A stretch of DNA of 32,975 nucleotides. Source: Cyanobacteria bacterium UBA8803 (GTDB taxonomy: Bacteria > Cyanobacteriota > Cyanobacteriia > Cyanobacteriales > Coleofasciculaceae). Positions 8,069 to 16,270 of the stretch are shown here, piece by piece (position 1 is the first letter of the stretch; each line of letters opens with the position of its first letter). Location of the stretch: assembly GCA_003505715.1 (NCBI GenBank), contig DNXU01000313.1:1-32975 (forward strand), given 5' to 3'. A program made the position numbers and the translations under genes. The notes beneath the pieces were generated by a model that did not search any database, was not told the DNA's origin, and saw only the letters and a program-made list of their open reading frames with translations.

Positions 8069-9391
8069 TCATGGCTCTTGACGGGAAAATTCAATCACGT
8101 TTTGTTTAATGGTGTAGTTATACCCCTCAAAAAAGTCTTGTCCCAACAATCCCATCTCCAAGGCGGGTGGTGCAATCGATACTGTGGTATTTTTCTTAAG
8201 GCGACCTGCAATGCTCTGGGACTTGACAAATGCAACACCAAATGTAGCGACTGAACCATCCGCAATTGTGGCTTGTGTCATTCCTACAGGTTTTAACCCC
8301 ATTTTTACTGCCATGTTTTGGGTGATGACTGTATCAGTAGAACCTGTATCAAACATCATGGGAAATCTATAGTTGTTGTTGAACGTGACTTCAACAATTG
8401 GAATATCTTTATTTCGCCTTGTGATGGGAACGGTGAAATATTTAGGGCTAGTTTCCGCTAGACAGGGCGTTTTCCGGCGACTGACGGCTCGATAGGAAGA
8501 CCGGCGACGAAATTCAATGATATCTTCTTTGATGGCGACATCATACCCTTGATAGAAATCTTGCCCTAGGAGTCCCATTTGTAAGGCTGCGGGTGCAACA
8601 GCTACCGGAACATCAATTCTAAAACGTCCATCAATTTCTTGAGATTGAGCCAGGGCAATGGGCAAAATCACAACTGAACCATCAGCAATTCTCATGCCTC
8701 CTATTCCAATCTGTGGTAACTGTAACGCCGCTGCCATTGACCCAGTGATTAACGTTTTAGAAGCACCGGTATCAAATAGCATATCAAATTTCTGGTCATT
8801 GATGCTAATTTCCACAATAGGAATACCTCCAATTCGTCCTTGAATAGGGACAGAGAAAAACGCGGGATTGGTATCACCGGAACAGGGTTTTGAAGGTTGT
8901 GGTGTTGCTTTGAGTTTGGCATCGGCTAAATAACTTTTGTATTGGGTCAGTTTTCGTTGAGCTATTTGGTAATGACGGCTGGAAGAGGGAACTCCTTTTA
9001 ATAAATTAATCGCATCTTGCCATTGGTTGGCGACTAAGTTCCAATCATCGCGACTAACGGCAGAACTACTGATAGTTACTGCGCCTGTGGCGGTATCAAT
9101 CGCCCGTTGATAATTATCAGGAACTTTCTGAGACGGTTGAGAGAGTTGTACTGGTTTCGATGTGGTTGATGGCTTGGATTTAGTAGGAGGTTCAGCGGCT
9201 GATGCTATTTTAGATGTTAGATTTGAAGTGGTAGTTTGATGGAGAGAGTTAGCGGTTTTAGTGTTAGTGCAAGCTGTAACATTTACTAGGGCAAATGTAC
9301 TGAGTAATAGGATTGCTGTGCCACGGCTTAGAGAATTAATAAGATTGAGAGGGTTGTGTTTTGTCGGTTTTGGAGTGTTTAGCTGAGTCAT
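8069..9391 (-). CDS. Lipoprotein with two tandem retropepsin-like aspartyl protease domains
   Basis: 440 residues. A hydrophobic segment (24-40) ends in NVTAC, so Cys41 is a likely lipidation site; a Ser/Thr/Pro-rich linker and an alpha-helical segment (95-160) follow. Two homologous retropepsin-like domains follow. The first (about 176-298) has FDTGAS with Asp207 and LLGQDFYQGYDVAIK. The second (about 316-437) has FDTGST with Asp348 and LLGQDFFEGYNYTIK. Each is preceded by a cysteine (170 and 310) and the segment IPIVE. Retropepsins normally work as homodimers, each giving one Asp; here both halves sit in one chain. The stop lies 18 bp from the caspase start, so a shared transcript is likely. 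Confidence 0.9.
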   Translation of the reverse strand: MTQLNTPKPTKHNPLNLINSLSRGTAILLLSTFALVNVTACTNTKTANSLHQTTTSNLTSKIASAAEPPTKSKPSTTSKPVQLSQPSQKVPDNYQRAIDTATGAVTISSSAVSRDDWNLVANQWQDAINLLKGVPSSSRHYQIAQRKLTQYKSYLADAKLKATPQPSKPCSGDTNPAFFSVPIQGRIGGIPIVEISINDQKFDMLFDTGASKTLITGSMAAALQLPQIGIGGMRIADGSVVILPIALAQSQEIDGRFRIDVPVAVAPAALQMGLLGQDFYQGYDVAIKEDIIEFRRRSSYRAVSRRKTPCLAETSPKYFTVPITRRNKDIPIVEVTFNNNYRFPMMFDTGSTDTVITQNMAVKMGLKPVGMTQATIADGSVATFGVAFVKSQSIAGRLKKNTTVSIAPPALEMGLLGQDFFEGYNYTIKQNVIEFSRQEP

Positions 9392-9437
9392 TACGGTTGC
9401 ATCCTCAATAGTGGAGAGATTACCTATCTAATTAGCT

Positions 9438-9465
9438 ATAGTTCTGAGGGATATTGAGGTATGCA
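9438..9465 (-). promoter_or_regulatory. Shared element copy A, promoter of the retropepsin-caspase operon
   Basis: Read on the minus strand: TGCATA, 13 bases, then CAGAACTAT followed by AG. It is 47 bp upstream of the ATG at 9391. TTGCAT and AACTAT are 17 bp apart, a normal distance for -35 and -10 boxes. The same core and spacing recur at six other upstream regions in this window. Confidence 0.7.
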
Positions 9466-9677
9466 ATTTTAAGAAGTTTGCAGGGTGAAAGTGCAATCGC
9501 TTTTTGCTAAAGTCAAAACAAAAGTCCCTCACTTCCCTCTTAGCAATAAGTAACCAAGAAAAATCAGGCTTTCCCCCTTAGTAAGAAGAAGGTTAGAGAG
9601 GAGTTTGGAGTATTTTTACAAGGAGTCTTTCGCTTTGGTATAATTCCCCAGAGAAAAGTAAGCCCGATTCACCTTTA

Positions 9678-10814
9678 TCAGAAATCTTCTCTCCGCCGTA
9701 CAGTCACCGATTTTCTGATAAAAATGCCTAAAGCACCAACAGCCAAGATACCTAAGGTAGAAGTGGGTTCAGGAACAGATGTAGGCACAGTAGGTGTCAA
9801 TAGTAAGGCACGACCTTGACCATTCACAAAACCAGCCGCCACAATCTGCCCTTTATTATTAATGTCATTTGCCCAAATTAAATTAACGTTGGAGTCGTCA
9901 GAAATTAGGCTATTCAAATCAGTCATGATGCCATTTTCCCAAAGGAAAGCTTTAGATCCTGACTGGCCTACTACCTGACCTAAATTATTAATACCAGTGG
10001 CGATCGTGAAATATTCTCCTCCGGGAAGTGTTCCGAGGTCGTTTGATGGAGTAATGACACTGTTGGGAGCTATCAGGAAGGCGCGAAAATCAACATTAGG
10101 CAAGTTTGTGGTTGAATAACCAACGACCTGACCTAAGTCGTTAATGTCAGAAGCAGCGCTAAAGTTACCACCAAGAGTGCCGAGATTGTCCGTTGGGGTA
10201 ATAACAGTGTTAGGAGCTGTACGGAAGGCACGATAACCATTACTAGTTGATGAATAACCGACGATTTGACCAGAGTTGTTGATACTTGCGGCGGTGCTAC
10301 TGAAGCCACCATCAAGAGTGCCAATATCAGTTAAAGTACCTCCATTGTAGAGGAAAGCACGAGTATATCCTTCTGGGGTTCCTATCTGACCAACTACCTG
10401 GCTTAAATCATTGATGCTATAGGCAATACTATAGTTAGCTGTGGGTTCACTTATAGCTGTCATACCCTCACTCTTGCTCCAGAGGAAGACTTGATAAGTA
10501 TCTGTCCCACCGACAACCTGCCCTAAGTTGTTGATGCCAAAGGCAGAGCTTTGTGTTCCATTAAGTGTGCCAAGGTCGAGCATCCCTTCACTTTTGTCCC
10601 AGAAAAAGGCATGTTCAGCTTGATTGGGAAGTCTCGAAGCTCCAACAACCTGACCTAGGTCATTGACTCGATAGGCAGCAGTATTTTCACTGCCGAGACT
10701 ACCAAGGTCAGTGATGGAATAAAGAGAGGCAGCATTGGTAATACTAGTTGTACTCAGTCCAACGACAGTGAAGGTTGTTAAAACAAGACTGAGCTTTGCA
10801 ATGTTAGGGTTCAT
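9678..10814 (-). CDS. Secreted HAF-repeat protein with PEP-CTERM sorting signal
   Basis: 378 residues. The signal peptide spans about 1-29 (LVLTTFTVVGLSTTSITNAA). The mature part is built from about seven HAF-type repeats of roughly 45-50 residues, each with DLG(T/S)L...A..INxLGQVVG and RAFLW-like blocks. The C-terminus is a PEP-CTERM signal: VPEPTSTLGILAVGALGIFI followed by a basic tail RKSVTVRRRE. PEP-CTERM proteins are processed by exosortase and placed on the cell surface or in the extracellular matrix; no exosortase is encoded here. The gene follows element copy B at 10892-10919. No enzymatic activity is predicted; a structural or adhesive surface role is plausible. Confidence 0.88.
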   Translation of the reverse strand: MNPNIAKLSLVLTTFTVVGLSTTSITNAASLYSITDLGSLGSENTAAYRVNDLGQVVGASRLPNQAEHAFFWDKSEGMLDLGTLNGTQSSAFGINNLGQVVGGTDTYQVFLWSKSEGMTAISEPTANYSIAYSINDLSQVVGQIGTPEGYTRAFLYNGGTLTDIGTLDGGFSSTAASINNSGQIVGYSSTSNGYRAFRTAPNTVITPTDNLGTLGGNFSAASDINDLGQVVGYSTTNLPNVDFRAFLIAPNSVITPSNDLGTLPGGEYFTIATGINNLGQVVGQSGSKAFLWENGIMTDLNSLISDDSNVNLIWANDINNKGQIVAAGFVNGQGRALLLTPTVPTSVPEPTSTLGILAVGALGIFIRKSVTVRRREDF

Positions 10815-10891
10815 CTAATCTCTTCTTTTGGTATTGTTACCTAAAGTCAAAGTCCGCTACTCTTATCAGCAATTTGACCGTTCAATACTGT

Positions 10892-10919
10892 GTAGTTCTG
10901 GCAAAATACTTCCTATGCA
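10892..10919 (-). promoter_or_regulatory. Shared element copy B, upstream of the HAF/PEP-CTERM gene
   Basis: Minus strand: TGCATA, 13 bases, CAGAACTAC. It lies 78 bp upstream of the ATG at 10814. It sits directly downstream of a remnant of a CHAT gene 3' end, exactly as copy D sits downstream of the intact CHAT gene at 20378, so it probably arrived by duplication of that segment. Confidence 0.65.
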
Positions 10920-11012
10920 CACACGGGTTACTCCGCCTCACCAATCAAGGTGAAAGCCGCCCAGTTTCTAGGATTTGGGTGTTGTTTCATCGTCGCTTTA
11001 TCAGAATTATGC
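10920..11012 (-). pseudogene. Remnant of the 3' end of a TPR-CHAT gene
   Basis: Read on the minus strand this segment translates to WQHNSDK-ATMKQHPNPRN followed by WAAFTLIGEAE and a stop. It closely matches the C-terminus of the CHAT protein at 20378-23626 (WQHNPDK...TTMKQHPNPRDWAAFTLIGEAE) except for an in-frame deletion of about ten codons. The match continues past the stop codon into element copy B. No upstream CHAT sequence remains, so this is a relic. Confidence 0.75.
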
Positions 11013-11191
11013 TGCCAGAAGCGATCGCTAGCCTCATAAATCGCTCTCTACAGCCTCAAGGAATTACGGCAAAAGTTAGTATCAGAGCTGACACCTTGCG
11101 GATAATGATCGAAGCCCAGCAAGTTGACAGTAGTAATTCTAGTTGGCTTAGCTGGTGTGTGGTTAGGAGAGTGAGTGCTGAATTGGGTTAG
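11010..11191 (+). pseudogene. Decayed copy of the unnamed cyanobacterial LNRSLxPKGIT domain
   Basis: The frame reads LPEAIASLINRSLQPQGITA and continues KVSIRADTLRIMIEAQQV, then soon stops. It aligns with the N-terminal domain of the protein at 16251-17804 (AIASLLNRSLSAKGITAQAN) and with the middle domain of the protein at 17883-20291 (AIAAVLNRSLQPKGITVKAI). The VKIYG half of the domain is absent, and the upstream part of the frame is antisense to the CHAT remnant. I read it as a gene fragment, not a functional protein. Confidence 0.65.
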
Positions 11192-11230
11192 TAATGCATA
11201 TGGGCTAGACATCAAGAAAAATTAATAACT

Positions 11231-14200
11231 ATGAAACCAAAATTCGGACTACTGGCACTTATCACGATTCTTGCTACAGTCTCAACGCCTTGGCAGTTGA
11301 GGACACAAGAAAATACTTCTTTAATCTCAAACACATCAGCACAAGCACAAACGACTCAAGACCGAAGTGAAGAGGCGTTGCGCCTGTACCAATTAGGTGT
11401 TCAGCAATATAACCAAGGTCAGTTTCGAGAAGCCCTAAAGACGTTTGAGCAGGTCTTAAGGATTGTCAGAGCAATTGGCGATCGTCAAGGCGAAGGAACA
11501 AATCTCAATAACATTGGGCTAGTTTACTACCGTCTAGGGCAGTATACCCAAGCCTTGAAGTACTATCAGCAAGCCCTAACCATTCACAAAAAAGTGGGCA
11601 ACAAAGCAGAGGAAGGGACAACTCTCAATAACATTGGGGTAGTTTACAAGAGTCTAGGGCAGTATACCCAAGCCTTGAAGTACTATCAGCAAGCCCTAAC
11701 CATTCACAAAAAAGTGGGCAACAAAGTAGAGGAAGGGACAAATTTCACTAACATTGGGTTAGTTTACAAGAGTCTAGGGCAGTATACCCAAGCCTTGAAG
11801 TACCATCAGCAAGCCCTAACCCTTCACAAACAAGTGGGCAACAAAGCTGGGGAAGGGACAACTCTCAGTAATATTGGGTTAGTTTACAACAGTCTAGGGC
11901 AGTATACCCAAGCCTTGAAGTACCATCAGCAAGCCCTGACCATTGTTAAACAAGTGGGTGATAAAACAGGGGAAGGGGCAACTCTCAGCTACATTGGGCG
12001 AGTTTACTATAGTCTAGGGCAGTATACTCAAGCCTTGAAGTACCATCAGCAAGCCCTGACCGTTGTTAAACAAGTGGGTGATAAAACAGGGGAAGGGATA
12101 ACTCTCAATAGCATTGGGGGAGTTTACAACCGCCTAGGGCAGTATAGCCAAGCCTTGAAGTACTTTCAGCAAGCCCTGACCATTCACAAACAAGTGGGCA
12201 ACAAAGACGGGGAAGGGGCAATTCTCAGTAACATTGGGGGAGTTTACAACCGTCTAGGGCAGTATAGCCAAGCCTTGAAGTACCATCAGCAAGCCCTGGT
12301 CATTGCTAAACAAGTGGGCGACAAAGACGGGGAAGGGAAAATTCTCAATCACATTGGGTTAGTTTACGACAGTCTAGGGCAGTATACCCAAGCCTTGAAG
12401 TATTATCAGCAAGCCCTGGTCATTGCTAAACAAGTGGGCGACAAAGCTGGGGAAGGGACAATTCTCAATAACATTGGAGAAGTTTACAACTGTCTGGGAC
12501 AGTATTCACAAGCAGAAAAAGCGCTATTCACTGCCATCAAGATTTTGGAGCCTCTGCGCTCGGGACTAAGTGATGGTGATAAAATATCATTCTTTGACAT
12601 GCAGGGTGGCATTTATGCATCGCTGCAATACGCCTTGGTTGCTCAGAATAAGACCAATACTGCCCTAGAAATTGCCGAACGAGGTAGAGCCAGAGCCTTT
12701 GTCGAATTATTAGCTTCACGGTTGTCTTCACAATTAGAAGATCAATCAACTATCACTCCACCAACAGCCTTGCAAATGCAACAAATTGCGAAGGCTCAAA
12801 ATGCGACTCTCATTCAATATTCGATTATTCGGGACCGGATTAAAGTTCAAGGAAAAGAAGAATGGAGCGAATCCAGACTGTTTATTTGGGTTATCCCCCC
12901 TACTGGCAGAATCATATTTCGCTGGGTTGACCTCAAACCCCTGCTCAAGCAGAATACCTCTCTAAGCGAATTAGCTCCCAACTCTCCATCTGTTGTACCC
13001 GTTGCGCCTGAGTCCCCAACGGATATCACTACTACTGCTAAATCTGCTCCACAATGGATGATAACTTGGAGCCATCCAGGAGCGATCGCTCTTGTTATCC
13101 TCAGTGTCGGTAGTCTCATCGGCTTTTCTATCTGGAGTGTGCGATTCATCCTCACTCGCACAGCCATCCAAAACAGAAAGCTCAAGCATCATTGGTTAAT
13201 TCCTTGTTTATTATTTGTCTCAGCCGTGGGTAGCGTTGGTGGGCTTATCTTTTTGATGACACGAAGCCAACCCATTGCTCAAAACCGCAATCTAACGAAT
13301 GATTCATTACTCTCTCAACTAATTGGCAACACCCGCGTATCTCTGGCTGAAAACGATAGCTTCACTCAACAGATACTTCGCGGTTTAGGAATAGTTCCCA
13401 AAGGACAAAAAGGGAGTCAAAGCGACAGACTACAACAACTCCATCAGATTCTAATTGAACCCATTGCCGACCTTCTGCCAACAGACCCCAACGCCCGTAT
13501 TATCTTCATCCCTCAATCATCATTGTTCTTGGTTCCTTTTCCTGCCTTAAAAGACGAACAAGGTAAATACTTGATTGAAAAACATACCATCCTCACTGCC
13601 CCCTCAATTCAGACATTGGATTTAACCCGCAAACAAAAGCAACGTCTACGGGTAACGGATGCGTTGGCGCTACAGGGGAAGAATGCGTTAGTCGTAGGAA
13701 ATCCCACCATGCCCAGCGTACCTCCCCAAATTGGAGAATCGCCGCAGCAATTACCCAGTCTTCCTGGTGCGGAACAAGAGGCTAAAGCAATCACCAAACT
13801 GCTCAAAACGACTGCCCTCACTGGCAATCAAGCAACGAAGCAAGCTGTTTTAGAGAAGATGGCAGATGCCCGAATTGTTCATTTAGCAACTCACGGATTA
13901 CTTGATGAGTATAGAGGATTAGGAAGTGCGATCGCTCTGGCTCCCTCTAGTCAAGATGATGGCTTACTGACTGCCGAGCAAATCCTCGACTTGAAACTAA
14001 ATGCTGAATTAGTTGTCCTGAGTGCCTGTGATACTGGACGAGGCAAGATAACGGGAGATGGCGTGGTTGGGTTATCTCGCTCCTTGATTACAGCAGGAGT
14101 TCCAAGTGTATTGGTTTCTCTATGGTCGGTTCCCGATGCTCCCACCGCATCATTAATGATTGAGTTTTATCGAAATCTCCAGCACAACCCAGACAAAGCC

Positions 14201-14293
14201 CAAGCCCTGCGAAAGGCGATGCTGACAATTATGAAACAACATCCTGACCCCAGAGACTGGGCAGCTTTTACTTTGATTGGGGAAGCCGAGTGA
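11231..14293 (+). CDS. Secreted or membrane-anchored TPR-CHAT caspase-like protein
   Basis: 1020 residues. N-terminal signal (MKPKFGLLALITILATVSTP), then about ten TPR units (about 48-440) with a 40-residue period, then the CHAT peptidase region. The early CHAT segment ERGRARAFVELLASRL and ATLIQYSIIRD is followed by two hydrophobic helices (about 617-638 and 656-676), then by the conserved remainder with LHQILIEPIADLLP, His888 in HLATHG and Cys933 in LSACDTGRG, the caspase-like dyad. Family members cleave partner proteins or act in signalling; the substrate here is unknown. It is the only plus-strand gene of the cluster and converges with the M48 protease gene. No good copy of the shared element precedes it. 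Start supported by the identical signal peptide of its paralogue. Confidence 0.92.
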   Translation: MKPKFGLLALITILATVSTPWQLRTQENTSLISNTSAQAQTTQDRSEEALRLYQLGVQQYNQGQFREALKTFEQVLRIVRAIGDRQGEGTNLNNIGLVYYRLGQYTQALKYYQQALTIHKKVGNKAEEGTTLNNIGVVYKSLGQYTQALKYYQQALTIHKKVGNKVEEGTNFTNIGLVYKSLGQYTQALKYHQQALTLHKQVGNKAGEGTTLSNIGLVYNSLGQYTQALKYHQQALTIVKQVGDKTGEGATLSYIGRVYYSLGQYTQALKYHQQALTVVKQVGDKTGEGITLNSIGGVYNRLGQYSQALKYFQQALTIHKQVGNKDGEGAILSNIGGVYNRLGQYSQALKYHQQALVIAKQVGDKDGEGKILNHIGLVYDSLGQYTQALKYYQQALVIAKQVGDKAGEGTILNNIGEVYNCLGQYSQAEKALFTAIKILEPLRSGLSDGDKISFFDMQGGIYASLQYALVAQNKTNTALEIAERGRARAFVELLASRLSSQLEDQSTITPPTALQMQQIAKAQNATLIQYSIIRDRIKVQGKEEWSESRLFIWVIPPTGRIIFRWVDLKPLLKQNTSLSELAPNSPSVVPVAPESPTDITTTAKSAPQWMITWSHPGAIALVILSVGSLIGFSIWSVRFILTRTAIQNRKLKHHWLIPCLLFVSAVGSVGGLIFLMTRSQPIAQNRNLTNDSLLSQLIGNTRVSLAENDSFTQQILRGLGIVPKGQKGSQSDRLQQLHQILIEPIADLLPTDPNARIIFIPQSSLFLVPFPALKDEQGKYLIEKHTILTAPSIQTLDLTRKQKQRLRVTDALALQGKNALVVGNPTMPSVPPQIGESPQQLPSLPGAEQEAKAITKLLKTTALTGNQATKQAVLEKMADARIVHLATHGLLDEYRGLGSAIALAPSSQDDGLLTAEQILDLKLNAELVVLSACDTGRGKITGDGVVGLSRSLITAGVPSVLVSLWSVPDAPTASLMIEFYRNLQHNPDKAQALRKAMLTIMKQHPDPRDWAAFTLIGEAE
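11521..12480 (+). repeat. Eight nearly identical 120-bp tandem repeats encoding TPRs
   Basis: The word AGTTTAC recurs exactly every 120 bases at 11521, 11641, 11761, 11881, 12001, 12121, 12241 and 12361, and begins a ninth, diverging unit at 12481. The CTAGGGCAGTATA and CAAGCCTTGAAGTA words are kept, or nearly so, in each unit. The degree of DNA-level identity suggests recent unit duplication or gene conversion; the TPRs of the paralogue at 20378 are much more diverged. Confidence 0.9.
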
Positions 14294-14386
14294 GAGTGAA
14301 CAAAACTGCGCGATCAAGAAAAAGGATTAGATGCTTTTTAAGCCTTGTATGAAGACGTTGTAGGACTGAAGTAATGGCGCTCCATC

Positions 14387-16270
14387 TTAACGCTGATAAA
14401 TTGCCCCACCTGCCGCTTTCTTGAGTATCTTAGCCAACCCTTTCGTCGCGGTATTCAACGGCACAATCCAAATGTGTTCTGAAAAATTTAACTCATTCGC
14501 CAAACGATTCAAGAGTTTTTGGTCTTCACTTTGTTGATCCATTTCTATAAGCGATCGCTTGCGCTTCACCCCCAGAACATAAAACGGTTGCTCAGGAAAA
14601 TACTGCACCACTTTTCGCACCAAATACGCCTCTTTTACCTCCGAGTAATGCGCCAGTTGCTGTCGAATTTGGGCTTCGGCTTCTGCCGATAATCCGTGGC
14701 GTTCAAAACGGTCATTTTCCCATGCACCAGAACGTTCCCGTCGTGCCAAAAGCAATAAATCGTAATGCTTCTCGGCGCGTTGACGATACTTCGCCGCTTC
14801 CTCTTCCCGTCCCTGCCGTTGCAGAAAGCTGTAAATCAACTGGCATCCGTCGATAACCGTACTGGGGTCTTTTGCCATCGTCGTTTCTATATACTCAACC
14901 CCCGCTTCATCGCCCTGTTGAATTAAAAGTTGCCCCAAGATGTAATTGGCAGAAGCATGATCCGATTGCATCTCCAAAACAGAGTGCAAAAAGGGAATGG
15001 CCTCTTGATGTCCCCTCAACTCCATCGTCCACTGGGCCCGATTCCAAGCTTCTTCTACCGTTAAGGGACTGTGGGAGGCTTTCTCCTCCAACGCTTGTAA
15101 TGAAGCACGGATTTCCTGAGCATAGGTATAGCGTTCCCGCCATTGGAAATTAACCGCCGTCCGCCATTCGGTATCCAAGGTTTGCGTTAGTTGTGCCAAA
15201 GCCGTTCCCAAAAATTGCCGTGCTGCCGTTACCTTCACGGGTTGGGGTAAAGTAGGAGGTTGGGAGTAGCCCAGCGCCGTTAAACGGTCAGTGAGGCAGG
15301 GGTGGGTGTCGGCATTATCGGTCTGAACCAGTAACGCCTGCTGTAGCCATTTTTGCTCGTTTTCCGGTTCGCCCCCAGCCGCCAAAGCCTTGGCTAACCC
15401 TGTAAACGGGGACTTCGGGGGTTCGAGTCGTTCGTCTGCTTGCTTGTAAACCTTTGTCCAGAAGGATTGTTCTAAGACTTGACTTTTAATCTGTAGATTC
15501 AGGAGTGCCTCGGCAATGTGCTGACTGCCAGCGAGTTCAGCGGCACAGCGGTCTGCCTCGTATTCATTCGCACGGGCAAGAACAAAGGAATAGGCACTGA
15601 AAAAGGGCGCATACCAATTGAAAAATCCATTAAACAGTGCGGTTGCCCCTGCCTGTTCGCTTTGGTGCAACCGCTCCAAAATCTGTGCCCAAGTTTGTCG
15701 TACCCGATAAATCCACCCGGCAAACTTACTGTGATTCCCCGATAGATGTCCCAACTCGTGGGCAAGAACCGCACGAAACTGCTGGGGGGAAAGGGCTTGC
15801 ATTAAGGGCAGTCCCAGGAGTAAATAGTTTTGCTGCCATCCGAATAAACCCAGACGGGGAACCTGAACCACGGCTGCATTGAATTCTGAGTTGAGGAGAA
15901 CACGGTGAAACCGAGGTGCTTTTAGGGCGTTGGTAAGTTCATCAATCAGTTCAAATAAATGCGGTACTTGTTGGCGACGCAGTTCCAGTCCTTTGGGGGG
16001 TGGGATACTCACCCAAAGCGATCGCAAAACAATAAATATTGGCACTAACAATAGGATAAGCAGCTTAATGAGAGCGCCATTAATCCGACCACTGTAAACT
16101 ACAAACAGCACGACAATCGCGAATGCCAGTAATAACCCCACCAATACGGCAAAGATATAGGCATAACCGAGAACGGCGAGAAGTCCTACTCGCAGTTTAT
16201 AGCTAGCCGGTTGCTGCTGGGCATAGGTTTCTAGTTTTTGTACTAAGGCGTTAAATTCTTCCCTGGTCAT
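14387..16270 (-). CDS. M48-family zinc metalloprotease with C-terminal TPR-like region
   Basis: 627 residues from the preferred start MTREEF at 16270; an in-frame start at 16348 would add 26 residues that overlap the upstream gene. Two hydrophobic stretches (about 28-60 and 67-88) anchor it in the membrane. The catalytic zinc site is HELGH at 171-175 (LAHELGHLSGNHS), with the third ligand in EYEAD at 236-240, the pattern of Ste24/HtpX-like M48 peptidases. Residues 440-545 contain TPR-like helices (MELRGHQEAIPFLHSVLEMQ, ASANYILGQLLIQQGDEAG). The start overlaps the end of the upstream gene by 20 bp, so they are probably co-transcribed from copy C. Likely role: membrane protein quality control or activation of another cluster protein (inference). 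Confidence 0.9.
   Translation of the reverse strand: MTREEFNALVQKLETYAQQQPASYKLRVGLLAVLGYAYIFAVLVGLLLAFAIVVLFVVYSGRINGALIKLLILLLVPIFIVLRSLWVSIPPPKGLELRRQQVPHLFELIDELTNALKAPRFHRVLLNSEFNAAVVQVPRLGLFGWQQNYLLLGLPLMQALSPQQFRAVLAHELGHLSGNHSKFAGWIYRVRQTWAQILERLHQSEQAGATALFNGFFNWYAPFFSAYSFVLARANEYEADRCAAELAGSQHIAEALLNLQIKSQVLEQSFWTKVYKQADERLEPPKSPFTGLAKALAAGGEPENEQKWLQQALLVQTDNADTHPCLTDRLTALGYSQPPTLPQPVKVTAARQFLGTALAQLTQTLDTEWRTAVNFQWRERYTYAQEIRASLQALEEKASHSPLTVEEAWNRAQWTMELRGHQEAIPFLHSVLEMQSDHASANYILGQLLIQQGDEAGVEYIETTMAKDPSTVIDGCQLIYSFLQRQGREEEAAKYRQRAEKHYDLLLLARRERSGAWENDRFERHGLSAEAEAQIRQQLAHYSEVKEAYLVRKVVQYFPEQPFYVLGVKRKRSLIEMDQQSEDQKLLNRLANELNFSEHIWIVPLNTATKGLAKILKKAAGGAIYQR

Noticed and set aside
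10874..11191. Open frame of 105 codons on the plus strand
   Set aside because: Its first half is antisense to a CHAT-gene remnant and its second half is a truncated domain; treated as two relics.
11195..11222. Possible eighth copy of the shared element before the plus-strand CHAT gene (TGCATA, 13 bases, AAGAAAAAT)
   Set aside because: Only TGCATA and the spacer length match; the second half differs and it would end 8 bp before the ATG, too close for a promoter.
11521..12480. CRISPR-like regular spacing
   Set aside because: The 120-bp period is a coding TPR array with conserved codons, not repeats separated by unique spacers.
14294..14386. Terminator between the convergent CHAT and M48 genes
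   Set aside because: No convincing hairpin with a T-run is visible in the 93-bp gap.
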